Below are positions 1 to 7,727 of a DNA stretch of 64,000 bases, in pieces. Each line of letters begins with the position of its first letter. The first letter of the stretch is position 1. Source of the stretch: an uncultured Acidobacteriia bacterium (lineage in GTDB: Bacteria > Acidobacteriota > Terriglobia > Bryobacterales > Bryobacteraceae). The stretch lies in NCBI GenBank assembly GCA_903881085.1, contig CAIRSA010000109.1:1-64000 (forward strand). Reading direction: 5' to 3'. A model generated the notes under the pieces. That model ran no database searches. It was given only the letters and a program-made list of their open reading frames with translations, and had not been told where the DNA came from. The translations under genes and the position numbers were made by a program.

Positions 1-99
1 ACCCTGCGCGCCACCATCCGCGCCAAGTGGATTGGTCATGAGATCAACGCCGCAAAGTTTGTGCCGCCACCGCGGCCCATGTATTCCATAGGAGGATAA
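1..99 (+). CDS. C-terminal end of an unidentified protein (partial)
   Basis: Frame 1 is open from the first base and closes at TAA (97-99), giving the last 32 residues of a protein whose start lies outside the window. The tail is basic and then proline-rich, ending in PPPRPMYSIGG. I do not recognise the family from so short a piece. The coding-like composition and the purine-rich stretch over the stop, which could serve the next start codon at 104, support a real gene end. Confidence 0.4.
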   Translation, partial: TLRATIRAKWIGHEINAAKFVPPPRPMYSIGG

Positions 100-103
100 A
101 GGA

Positions 104-200
104 ATGGGGAATCCCGTTGTCCACTTTGAAATCGGTTGCCGTGGACGTGCAACTTGACCAACTCATCTACGAAGCGTTTCCTCAAGCCAAGGCTTCTTGA
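104..200 (+). pseudogene. Remnant of a VOC/glyoxalase-like gene
   Basis: An ATG at 104, preceded by the purine-rich GGAGGATAAAGG, opens a frame reading MGNPVVHFEIGCR, which resembles the start of VOC-superfamily (glyoxalase-like) proteins. It meets a stop after 17 residues. A different frame then reads VDVQLDQLIYEAFP and ends at TGA 198-200, as if an internal deletion joined a start to an unrelated or distant end. The family call rests on a 13-residue match by eye, so it is tentative. The start signal is intact but no functional protein is expected. Confidence 0.35.
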
Positions 201-257
201 ATTTGTTAGAAATCCTGCTACTTTCGTTTGGATTTGAATTAGATTGCCAGCTTCGCC

Positions 258-1331
258 CTAGAGGTTAGCCCGTTCGTATTGCGGCGGCCACTTCACAGCC
301 TGCGCCCGTAACTCCTTCGCGGCCTTCAGTGGCCACATCGGATCGCCCAGTAACTTACGTCCCATCACCACTAAGTCGGCCTGGCCACTGGCTACGATTG
401 ATTCGGCGAAATCGGACGTATGGATCATCCCCACCGCCCCGGTCAGGATGCCCGCCTGGGCTTTGATCGCGGTAGCGAAGGGAAGCTGGTAGCCCGGGCC
501 AACCGGTATCTGCTGCCGCGGGTCGTTGCCGCCGGAAGAGCAATCGATCAGATCGACATCGCCTCGCGCCGCCAACATTTTCGCCAAGGCGATGCTGTCC
601 TCGAGCGTCCAGCCGCCTTCGACCCACTCCGAGCAGGAGAGGCGCAGGAACAGTGGCAGATTCGATGGCCACTCCGACCGCACTGCGGCAATCACTTCCC
701 ATAAAAAGCGCAAACGGTCATCGAAACCACCGCCGTATTCATCGTTTCGGTCATTCGAAATCGGTGACAGGAATTCGTTGATCAGGTAGCCGTGAGCGCC
801 ATGGATTTCGGCGATCTGAAAGCCTGCCTGCCGCGCAAGTTTCGCCGAGTGGGCGAACTGTGCCACGGCTTCGGCGATCATCGCTCGGTCCAGCCGTTTG
901 GGTGCATGCCAACCTTGCTGGAAGGGGCGGTCCGTCGGCGCGATGGTCTGCCATGCGCCGTTTTCGGAAGTGAGCGGACCGCCGCCATCCCATGGCCGTG
1001 CGGTCGAGCCCTTGCGGCCCGCGTGGGCCAATTGAATCGCCGGCGTGGCACCTTGGGTGACCACGAAGTCCACGATGCGCTTCATGCGTTCCCGCTGCGT
1101 TTCATTCCAAAGCCCGGCGCAATATGGCGTGATGCGCGCATGCGGGGCGACGTGCGTAGCCTCCGTGCAGATCAACCCGGCGCCGCCCATGGCCCGCGCC
1201 GCCAGATGCGCGAAGTGCCAGTCATTCATCTCGCCATCGATCGCCGAATACTGGCACATGGGCGAGAGCATGATGCGGTTCTTGATAGTCACCGAGCGGA
1301 TGGTGAGAGGTTGAAACAGATGAGGAGTCAT
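258..1331 (-). CDS. Old yellow enzyme family NADH:flavin oxidoreductase (YqjM-like)
   Basis: A 357-residue FMN-dependent ene-reductase, expected to be cytosolic and to reduce activated C=C bonds with NAD(P)H. Family marks are clear: SPMCQYSA near the N-terminus places Cys26 exactly where YqjM has its redox-sensing active-site cysteine; AHAGRKGS is the conserved HAGRK segment; IHGAHGYL carries the two histidines that bind substrate; and GRKLLGDPMW closes the FMN phosphate site. Length is normal for the thermophilic-like/YqjM subclass (about 340-370). It is followed downstream on the same strand only by the remnant genes at the window start, and preceded by an amidohydrolase 43 bp away. The physiological substrate cannot be read from sequence. 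Confidence 0.93.
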   Translation of the reverse strand: MTPHLFQPLTIRSVTIKNRIMLSPMCQYSAIDGEMNDWHFAHLAARAMGGAGLICTEATHVAPHARITPYCAGLWNETQRERMKRIVDFVVTQGATPAIQLAHAGRKGSTARPWDGGGPLTSENGAWQTIAPTDRPFQQGWHAPKRLDRAMIAEAVAQFAHSAKLARQAGFQIAEIHGAHGYLINEFLSPISNDRNDEYGGGFDDRLRFLWEVIAAVRSEWPSNLPLFLRLSCSEWVEGGWTLEDSIALAKMLAARGDVDLIDCSSGGNDPRQQIPVGPGYQLPFATAIKAQAGILTGAVGMIHTSDFAESIVASGQADLVVMGRKLLGDPMWPLKAAKELRAQAVKWPPQYERANL

Positions 1332-1374
1332 AAGTGGTGGGCTACTTCCATGATAGACCCACCCCGTTACACAA

Positions 1375-2541
1375 TCAGCGTTTTATGGCGGCTTCCACGG
1401 TTACCAGAAGCTTTTGGCGGGTTGTTTTGTCTACCGCCTGGCCCTGAGTGAAGATAGCGTTGATTTGTTGGGTGTTCTTTATGTTGGTTAGGGGATTGGC
1501 GTCCAGTAGTAGTAGGTCGGCGGGGCGATCCTTTTCGATTACTCCCCCTTTCAGGTTGAAGAACATGTTTGGATGGATGGTAGCGGTTTGCAGGGATTCG
1601 AGCGGTGAGAAGTGGGCTCGTTCCACAAGCAACTGGAGTTCGTCGTGCAATGCGAAGCCTGGGATGGAATAGGGGTACGGCGTGTCGGTTCCAGCCAGGA
1701 ATTTGACTCCCGCCTTCTGCATGGCTGCGGTGAGGGCACAGAGTCTTTCGAAGATGATGCCGTCGAACGTTGTGTCGTGAAAGCGCGTGGCGTGCTGCTT
1801 CCATTCGGGGAGGTAGTCTGGGCGCACATACTTCAGGTGGGGATCCGTTTGTGGTGAGACGGGGCGGTGGACCAATAGCGTGGGGCATTGCCAGACTCCG
1901 TGTTTCTTGAAGGCTTCAAATATGGCCTGGGCGGGGATGCGTGAGCGCAGCAGGTTGTCCAAGTGCTCGATGCTGCGCTGGCCGGCGAGGGCGGCTTCGA
2001 TGGGGCTAATGGCGTCTGGTAAGTGGCCTACGAAGGGGAAGTTGCGGCGCTGGCATTCGTCGGCGAGTGCGAAGTAGGCGTCGCGCGAAAGGCCGTTGTA
2101 GACTTTGGCGAAATCGGCTCCGCGGGATTGTAAGTCGGCGATCGCTGCGCGTGCCTGCTGCGGGGTTTTGATGGCCGGAGCGTCGAGCGATTCCGTCGTG
2201 GAGTAAATGCGCGGCGGGCCTTTGTGGAGTTTGACGAGGCGCAGACGCTCCTTCGACGAGGCCATTTCGCGTAGGCCTACAATTCCGTTGGCGATATAGA
2301 GGGGGAACCAGTCGGCTTCAATGCCGCCTAAGTGCACGTGCATGTCCCATAGGCCGGGGATGAGGAATTTGCCGCGTCCTTCGAAGATGCGAGCGCCGGC
2401 GGGAGGCGGTTGGGCGGAGACGGACTGGATGCGGTCCGCCTGGATGACAACCGTTCGGTTCTCAGCGATGTTGCCCGTTCGCACGTCGATGACGGCGACG
2501 TGAGTGATGGCGATCAATGCCGCCGCTAGAGCGCTTGCCAT
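1375..2541 (-). CDS. Secreted amidohydrolase-family metal-dependent hydrolase
   Basis: A 388-residue amidohydrolase of the imidazolonepropionase/prolidase-like type. Metal ligands are in place: HVH (His68, His70), Lys146 in DFAKVYNG (the likely carbamylated bridging lysine), His173 in FVGHLP, His193 in SIEHLD and Asp286 in AGTDTPY. The first residues (MASALAAALIA) form a short hydrophobic leader, suggesting export, though it lacks basic residues. Substrate unknown; relatives act on cyclic amides or Xaa-Pro peptides. Its start codon is only 25 bp from the divergent ABC transporter operon, so each promoter must reach into the neighbouring gene or the transcript must be leaderless; TACTAT lies 5 nt before the ATG. 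Confidence 0.88.
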   Translation of the reverse strand: MASALAAALIAITHVAVIDVRTGNIAENRTVVIQADRIQSVSAQPPPAGARIFEGRGKFLIPGLWDMHVHLGGIEADWFPLYIANGIVGLREMASSKERLRLVKLHKGPPRIYSTTESLDAPAIKTPQQARAAIADLQSRGADFAKVYNGLSRDAYFALADECQRRNFPFVGHLPDAISPIEAALAGQRSIEHLDNLLRSRIPAQAIFEAFKKHGVWQCPTLLVHRPVSPQTDPHLKYVRPDYLPEWKQHATRFHDTTFDGIIFERLCALTAAMQKAGVKFLAGTDTPYPYSIPGFALHDELQLLVERAHFSPLESLQTATIHPNMFFNLKGGVIEKDRPADLLLLDANPLTNIKNTQQINAIFTQGQAVDKTTRQKLLVTVEAAIKR

Positions 2542-2566
2542 GATCCATAGTAGGATACTGGAACAT

Positions 2567-3169
2567 ATGACGGCGTGCCTGCGGGTTCAAGATCTTTCGG
2601 TCCGGTACGGGGCGGGGCGGCCGGTGCTCGAGCGATTTTCTTTGGAGATTGGTCCAGGTGAGGTGGTTGGGCTGGTGGGTTCGTCCGGGTCTGGGAAGAG
2701 CACGCTGATGCTAGCTATTCTTGGACTTTTGCCGCGCGGGGCGGTTCAAACAGGGTGCATTGAATGCGCGGGCCGGATCGGGGCGTTTTTTCAAGAGCCT
2801 TCGTCCGCTTTGAATCCGGTGCTGAAGATTGGCACACAGATTCAGGAAGTGATGCGCACGGCGGGGGAGGCTTCGCGCGACCGTGCCCTGCGAGCACTGG
2901 CCGAGGTGGAGTTGCCGGCGGAGCGTGTGTTTGATTCGTATCCACACCAGTTGAGCGGCGGGCAATTACAGCGGGTGCTGTTTGTGCAGGCGACGATTGT
3001 GGAGCCGGTACTAATCATTGCCGATGAACCGGCCGCGGCGCTGGACGACGACACGAAGGCGCAGATGATGCGCTTGTTCTCGGCGCGGCGCGGGCGGACG
3101 GGCATGTTGTTTATCACTCACGAAGAAGAGCTGCTGGAGAGCTTCGCGGACAAGGTGGTGCGACTGTGA
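2567..3169 (+). CDS. ABC transporter ATP-binding protein, peptide/nickel type (DppD-like)
   Basis: The first ATPase of a peptide-type ABC importer, 200 residues from ATG 2567. An upstream in-frame start at 2504 would add residues unlike the family. Walker A GSSGSGKST (38-46), Q-loop with SALNP typical of Opp/Dpp ATPases, signature LSGGQ (129-133), Walker B VLIIADE (148-154) and H-loop His185 are all present, so it should hydrolyse ATP. It is much shorter than the usual 320-330 residues because the C-terminal oligopeptide/dipeptide extension is absent. It overlaps the next gene by 4 bp (GTGA), as do its successors, implying one translationally coupled operon. Confidence 0.9.
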   Translation: MTACLRVQDLSVRYGAGRPVLERFSLEIGPGEVVGLVGSSGSGKSTLMLAILGLLPRGAVQTGCIECAGRIGAFFQEPSSALNPVLKIGTQIQEVMRTAGEASRDRALRALAEVELPAERVFDSYPHQLSGGQLQRVLFVQATIVEPVLIIADEPAAALDDDTKAQMMRLFSARRGRTGMLFITHEEELLESFADKVVRL

Positions 3170-3765
3170 TTGAGGTTCGCGGGCTAACTAAGGCGTACAA
3201 AGGTGTGCGAGCTCTCGATGGGGTGAGCTTCTCAGTTGCGGCGGGCGGCACGTTGGCGGTGGTGGGGCAATCAGGCGCAGGCAAGTCGACGCTGGCGCGC
3301 ATTCTGGCGCGGTGGGAGCGGGCGGATGCAGGCACGGTTGCGGGCGTGACGAGCGTGCAAATGTTGATTCAGGAGGCGGGGGCGAGTTTGAATCCGCGGT
3401 TTACAGCCCTGGAGGCGGTGGCGGAGCCGTTGGTAGTCAATGGTCTGCCTGCGGGCGCGGCAGAGGAGTTGTTGATGCAGGCGGGAATTGTAGCAGATGA
3501 GTGGCATCGCAAGACAGACACCTTCAGCGGAGGGGAGCGGGCGCGCATCGCGCTGGTGCGGGCACTGGCCTTGAAGCCAGATTTATTAGTGCTGGATGAG
3601 CCGTTTTCGAGTTTGGACCGGGCGACTCAGGGTCGCATGATGGAATTGCTGACCGGCCTCCGCGCACGGCACCCATTCGCCTTGATCGCGGTGCTGCATG
3701 ACCGGAAGCTGGCGGCAGCGATGGCGTCGCAGGTTTTGGAGTTGCGTGCGGGGAAGGTGGTATGA
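3166..3765 (+). CDS. ABC transporter ATP-binding protein, peptide/nickel type (DppF-like)
   Basis: The second ATPase of the importer, 199 residues, with a GTG start overlapping the previous stop. Walker A GQSGAGKST (34-42), Q-loop followed by ASLNP, signature FSGGE (120-124), Walker B LLVLDE (140-145) and an H-loop in VLHDRK are intact. Like its partner it lacks the C-terminal oligo_HPY-type extension of classic DppF. Two distinct ATPases plus two permeases and a family 5 binding protein match the Dpp/Opp architecture. It overlaps the permease gene by the sequence ATGA. Confidence 0.9.
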   Translation: MIEVRGLTKAYKGVRALDGVSFSVAAGGTLAVVGQSGAGKSTLARILARWERADAGTVAGVTSVQMLIQEAGASLNPRFTALEAVAEPLVVNGLPAGAAEELLMQAGIVADEWHRKTDTFSGGERARIALVRALALKPDLLVLDEPFSSLDRATQGRMMELLTGLRARHPFALIAVLHDRKLAAAMASQVLELRAGKVV

Positions 3766-4694
3766 CACTGCGATTTGTAGCTCGAAGGACGCTGCACTCG
3801 GCGCTGTTGCTGGTGGCCATATCGGTGCTTTCCTTTCTGCTTTTCGACTTGGCGCCGGGGGATTTCTTTAATGAGATCAAGCTGGATCCTGGGATTTCCG
3901 CGGGATCGGCAGAGGCACTGCGCGAACAGTACGGACTGACGCAAGCCTGGCCGGTGCGGTATTGGCGGTGGGTGGAGTCGGCGGGGCGCGGTGAGTTTGG
4001 AGTGTCGTTCGCCTACAACATGCCGGTGGGGCAGTTGATGGCCCCTCGAATTGCCAATACTCTGCTGTTGACGGGGTTGAGTTTGCTGGTTGCCTGGAGC
4101 GTGGCGTTGCCCTTGGGGCTGGTTTCGGCGAGATTCGATTCTGGCGTGCCGGCTGGGATGGCATTACTGCTGGCACTGCCGGAGTTGGCGCTGGCCTATG
4201 CGGCGGTTTATTTTGCCGCGAAGACGGGATGGCTGCCGGCGGGCGGGATGCGCGGCGCGGATGGCGGCGGGGTGCTGGCGCACTTGGTGCTGCCGGTGCT
4301 GGTGCTGAGTCTGGCGACGTTGCCCGTATTGGTGGGGCATGTCCGATCGGCACTGCTCCAGGTGGCTGAAGCTCCTTATATACGGGCGGCGCGGGCGCAT
4401 GGCATCGCATCGGGGCGGTTGTGGACACACCATATTCTGCCTGCTGCAGCGAATCCGCTGACTGCCCTGGCGGGCCTTTCGGTGGCGGGACTGCTGAGTT
4501 CATCGCTGTTAGTTGAGGTTATTTTCAATTGGCCGGGCTTGGGTCCACTGCTGGTTGAGGCGATTGCGGCGCGCGATGTCTTTGTTGTGTTGGGCGCGGT
4601 GTTGTACTCGGCGGCCTTTGTGATTGCCGGGAATCTGTTGGGTGATTTGCTGCTGGCAGCTTGCGATCCGCGGATTCGCTGGGGGCGGCGATGA
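3762..4694 (+). CDS. ABC transporter permease, DppB-like
   Basis: A 310-residue inner-membrane permease with an N-terminal helix (LLLVAISVLSFLLFDLAPGD), the DppB-type periplasmic segment LREQYGLTQAWPVRYWRW, and five further hydrophobic segments. The cytoplasmic coupling loop reads YIRAARAHGIASGRLWTHHIL, the EAA-type motif that docks on the ATPase, followed by LLVEVIFNWPGLGPLL, highly characteristic of DppB/OppB. The start overlaps the previous stop (ATGA) and its own stop overlaps the next ATG. Substrate is probably a peptide, but nickel or oligosaccharide cannot be excluded. Confidence 0.92.
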   Translation: MTLRFVARRTLHSALLLVAISVLSFLLFDLAPGDFFNEIKLDPGISAGSAEALREQYGLTQAWPVRYWRWVESAGRGEFGVSFAYNMPVGQLMAPRIANTLLLTGLSLLVAWSVALPLGLVSARFDSGVPAGMALLLALPELALAYAAVYFAAKTGWLPAGGMRGADGGGVLAHLVLPVLVLSLATLPVLVGHVRSALLQVAEAPYIRAARAHGIASGRLWTHHILPAAANPLTALAGLSVAGLLSSSLLVEVIFNWPGLGPLLVEAIAARDVFVVLGAVLYSAAFVIAGNLLGDLLLAACDPRIRWGRR

Positions 4695-5470
4695 AGTTCG
4701 CAGTGGCGGTTGTGGTAGCGGTGGCGCTGCTGCCATTGGTTGCGCCGTATGAGCCTGCGGCGCAGGACCGGGACCATCCGTTTGCCGCGCCGGGGGCGGC
4801 TCACTGGCTGGGGACGGACGAGTTTGGTCGCGATCAGTTCAGCCGTTTGCTGTATGGGGGCCGGGTGTCGTTATTCGCAGGGGTGTTCGCGACGGCGCTG
4901 ACGCTGGCGGCGGGACTGGCATTGGGCGGGCTGGCCGGATATTTTGGCGGTGTAATGGATGAGATCATCATGCGCGGGGCGGAGCTGTTTTTGTCGATGC
5001 CGTGGCTGTATCTGCTGCTGGGCGTGCGGGCGTTTCTGCCGCTGAGCCTGGGTCCGCTGCATTCGTTTTTGCTGATTACGGCGATTATTGGACTGCTGGG
5101 TTGGGCACGGCCGGCGCGATTAGTGCGCGGGCTGGTACTGAGCGGACGCGAGTTGCCGTACGTGCTGGCGGCTCGGGGGTTCGGGGCCGGTCCGTGGTAC
5201 CTGTTCCGGCGGCATCTGTTGCCGCTATTGTGGCCGGTTTTGCGGACACAGGCGGTGGTGCTGACGCCGCGCTATGTGCTGGCAGAGGTTTCCCTCTCGT
5301 TCCTCGGATTAGGGGTAGGCGAGCCGATTCCTTCGTGGGGGCAACAAATTGCGACCTTACGTCAGTTGGCGGCGCTGGAGGCGCATCCATGGGCGGGTTT
5401 GGGGCCGGCTTTGATCCTACTGACTTTGTTTACATTGGTACACGTCCCGAACCGCACGAAACAAGTGTGA
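4691..5470 (+). CDS. ABC transporter permease, DppC-like
   Basis: A 259-residue inner-membrane permease. I chose ATG 4691, overlapping the DppB-like stop, rather than an in-frame start at 4661. The DppC signature HWLGTDEFGRDQFSRLLYG is at about residues 38-56, followed by the EAA-type loop VLAARGFGAGPWYLFRRHLL and AEVSLSFLGLGVGEPIPSWG, both diagnostic of DppC/OppC. About five to six membrane helices are visible. The protein forms the heterodimeric channel with the upstream permease. The C-terminus is a little shorter than usual. Confidence 0.92.
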   Translation: MKFAVAVVVAVALLPLVAPYEPAAQDRDHPFAAPGAAHWLGTDEFGRDQFSRLLYGGRVSLFAGVFATALTLAAGLALGGLAGYFGGVMDEIIMRGAELFLSMPWLYLLLGVRAFLPLSLGPLHSFLLITAIIGLLGWARPARLVRGLVLSGRELPYVLAARGFGAGPWYLFRRHLLPLLWPVLRTQAVVLTPRYVLAEVSLSFLGLGVGEPIPSWGQQIATLRQLAALEAHPWAGLGPALILLTLFTLVHVPNRTKQV

Positions 5471-5493
5471 ATGATGCTAGAGTGGTTGAGAAC

Positions 5494-7182
5494 ATGGGAG
5501 TTATCCTCGCAGCCATCGGTTTTTTTCTAGCCCTTACGGGGTATGCCGAGGACATACTTATTGACCGCTGCGAGCCTGGGGTGCGCGGCGGAAAGCTGGT
5601 TGTTGCGCAGAAGGCAGAGGCGAAGTCGCTGAATCCAGTGACTGCGCTGGATGCGCCGTCCCGGGAAGTGATCCGGCGGATGATGGCCGATCTGGTTTCG
5701 ATCGACCGCGTGAGTCATGGTACCGTACCATCGCTGGCCAAGTCGTGGAAGATTTCGAAAGACGGAACGCGCTACACTCTGGCGTTGCGGCGCGGGGTGC
5801 GGTTTTCCGATGGTCATCCGTTCGATGCCGATGACGTGGTGTTCACGTTTCAGGCGTATCTTGACGAAAAGGTAAATTCGCCACAACGCGATCTGCTGAT
5901 TATCCACGGGAAGCCGGTGGAACTGCGAAAGATCGACGCGTATACGGTGGAGTTCAACATCCACGAGCCCTACGCGGCAGCGGAGCGCATTTTCGATAGC
6001 CTGGCGGTGTTGCCGCGGCATCTGCTGGAAAAGTCGTGGCGAGAGGGCAAGCTGCAGGAAGCTTGGACGCTGCGAACGCCGGCAACTCAGATCGCCGGGC
6101 TGGGGCCGTTCCGGTTGAAGCAGGTGTTGCCTGGCGAACGCATTGTGCTGGAGCGCAATCCTTACTACTGGAAGGCCGATACCAAGGGCACGCGGCTACC
6201 CTATTTCGACGAACTCCAGTTTATTCCCGGGGGCAGCGAAGACGGGCAGGCGTTGCGCTTTGCGGCGGGCGAGGTGGACCTGCTGAACCGGGTTCCAGCC
6301 AGTTCGTTAAGTATGCTGGCGAACAAAGGAGCAAAGGTAGAAGATCTGGGCGCGAGCCTGGAATACAACTTTCTCTTTTTCAATTTGACGGCGGCGAGCG
6401 AGCACCCGGCCTGGTTTGGCGATGTGCGGTTCCGGCAGGCGGTTTCGTTGGCGGCGGACCGTGAATCGATCGTTAAGTTGGCGTATGGCGGCCGCGGATC
6501 GCCGCTTTGGGGCAGCGTGTCCCCGGGAAACAAAACCTGGGTGAATCAGGCTTTGGCCAAGCCTGCCAAGAACATCGGACGGGCCAAGGAACTGCTGACG
6601 CAGGCAGGGTTCCGCTGGGGAAGTGACGGCCGGTTGTTGGATTCGAGAGGCAGGTCCGTGGAGTTTTCGATTGCAGTAAGTGCGTCGAGCCATGAACGGG
6701 TGAAGATGGCGACCATTCTCCAAGAAGACTTGCGTGAGTTGGGGATGCGGGTGAATTTGGCGCAGTTGGAGTTCCGGTCGCTGGTGGACCGGGTGACGAA
6801 TTCGCACAAATACGATGCGTGCATTCTGGGATTGGGGAACGGCGATGCCGATCCGAACGCGGAAATGAATGTGTGGCTCTCGACAGGGCCGACGCATTTG
6901 TGGAATCCTGAACAGAAGAGCCCGGCCACAACATGGGAAGCGGAAATCGACAGATTGATGAAGCAGCAACTGACAACAATGCAGCACGCCAAACGCAAGG
7001 CACTGTTTGACCGCGTGCAGCAGATTGTCGCTGAGCAACTTCCTGTGATTCCGCTGGCAAGCCCGAATGTGATTGTGGCGTCGCACGGAAACGTGGGCAA
7101 CTTCCGGCCTGCCATTTTGGACCATTCCACATTGTGGAACGTGGAAGAGCTTTTTGACCGCCGCCTGAGCACGCACCGATGA
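5494..7182 (+). CDS. ABC transporter substrate-binding protein, family 5 (peptide type)
   Basis: A 562-residue periplasmic binding protein. ATG 5494 gives a signal peptide (GVILAAIGFFLALTGYA); a GTG at 5467 overlapping the previous stop is an alternative. The family 5 signature lies near residue 95 (RRGVRFSDGHPFDADDVVFT), with FRQAVSLAADRESI and a C-terminal IPLASPNVIVASHGNVGNF typical of the fold. It should deliver peptides to the two permeases upstream. Its stop overlaps the ATG of an ECF sigma factor, so importer and regulatory genes appear to be on one message. Confidence 0.9.
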   Translation: MGVILAAIGFFLALTGYAEDILIDRCEPGVRGGKLVVAQKAEAKSLNPVTALDAPSREVIRRMMADLVSIDRVSHGTVPSLAKSWKISKDGTRYTLALRRGVRFSDGHPFDADDVVFTFQAYLDEKVNSPQRDLLIIHGKPVELRKIDAYTVEFNIHEPYAAAERIFDSLAVLPRHLLEKSWREGKLQEAWTLRTPATQIAGLGPFRLKQVLPGERIVLERNPYYWKADTKGTRLPYFDELQFIPGGSEDGQALRFAAGEVDLLNRVPASSLSMLANKGAKVEDLGASLEYNFLFFNLTAASEHPAWFGDVRFRQAVSLAADRESIVKLAYGGRGSPLWGSVSPGNKTWVNQALAKPAKNIGRAKELLTQAGFRWGSDGRLLDSRGRSVEFSIAVSASSHERVKMATILQEDLRELGMRVNLAQLEFRSLVDRVTNSHKYDACILGLGNGDADPNAEMNVWLSTGPTHLWNPEQKSPATTWEAEIDRLMKQQLTTMQHAKRKALFDRVQQIVAEQLPVIPLASPNVIVASHGNVGNFRPAILDHSTLWNVEELFDRRLSTHR

Positions 7183-7727
7183 AGACCGACGAACAATTGA
7201 TCGCGGCCTGCATGGAAGGCGACGATGCAGCCTGGTCGGCGCTGATCGAGCGCTATAAGAATCTGGTCTATTCCGTTCCGGTGAAGTATCGCATGCCGCG
7301 GGAAGATGCCGCCGATATCTTCCAATCGGTATGGGTTGAGCTGTATACCGAGCTGAAGAACTTGCGCAACGCGGGGGCGGTTCGGGGGTGGCTGCTGACG
7401 GTGGCCACGCACAAGTGCTACCAGTGGAAAAAGCGGCGCGAATTGGTTGACCCGAACGCGGACGGCGGGCGGGATTCGGTGAGCGATACGCGGATGCTGT
7501 ATCCGCAGTGGAAAGAGGAGCTGGAGCGCGAGCAGATGCTGCGCGAAGCTGTGGAGTCGCTGCCACCGCGCTGCCGCCGCATGGTGGAGATGCTGTTCTT
7601 TCAATCGCCGCCGCTGCCTTATGCGGAAGTGGCGCGGCAACTGGGGCTGGCGGAAGGGTCGATCGGATTCATCCGCGGACGATGCCTGACGAAACTGCGC
7701 AAGGCGCTGCAAGAGATGGGATTCTGA
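7179..7727 (+). CDS. RNA polymerase sigma factor, ECF/sigma-70 family
   Basis: A 182-residue alternative sigma factor. Region 2 covers about residues 7-75 (LIAACMEGDDAAWSALIERY at the start, YSVPVKYRMPREDAADIFQ resembling region 2.2) and region 4 covers 115-175, with SLPPRCRRMVEMLFF and the helix-turn-helix YAEVARQLGLAEGSIGFIRGRCLTKLRK. It would direct RNA polymerase to its own promoter set. It is coupled by overlap to both the binding protein upstream and the CHAT protein downstream; the protein encoded at 10755 is a plausible anti-sigma partner. Target promoters are unknown. Confidence 0.92.
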   Translation: MKTDEQLIAACMEGDDAAWSALIERYKNLVYSVPVKYRMPREDAADIFQSVWVELYTELKNLRNAGAVRGWLLTVATHKCYQWKKRRELVDPNADGGRDSVSDTRMLYPQWKEELEREQMLREAVESLPPRCRRMVEMLFFQSPPLPYAEVARQLGLAEGSIGFIRGRCLTKLRKALQEMGF

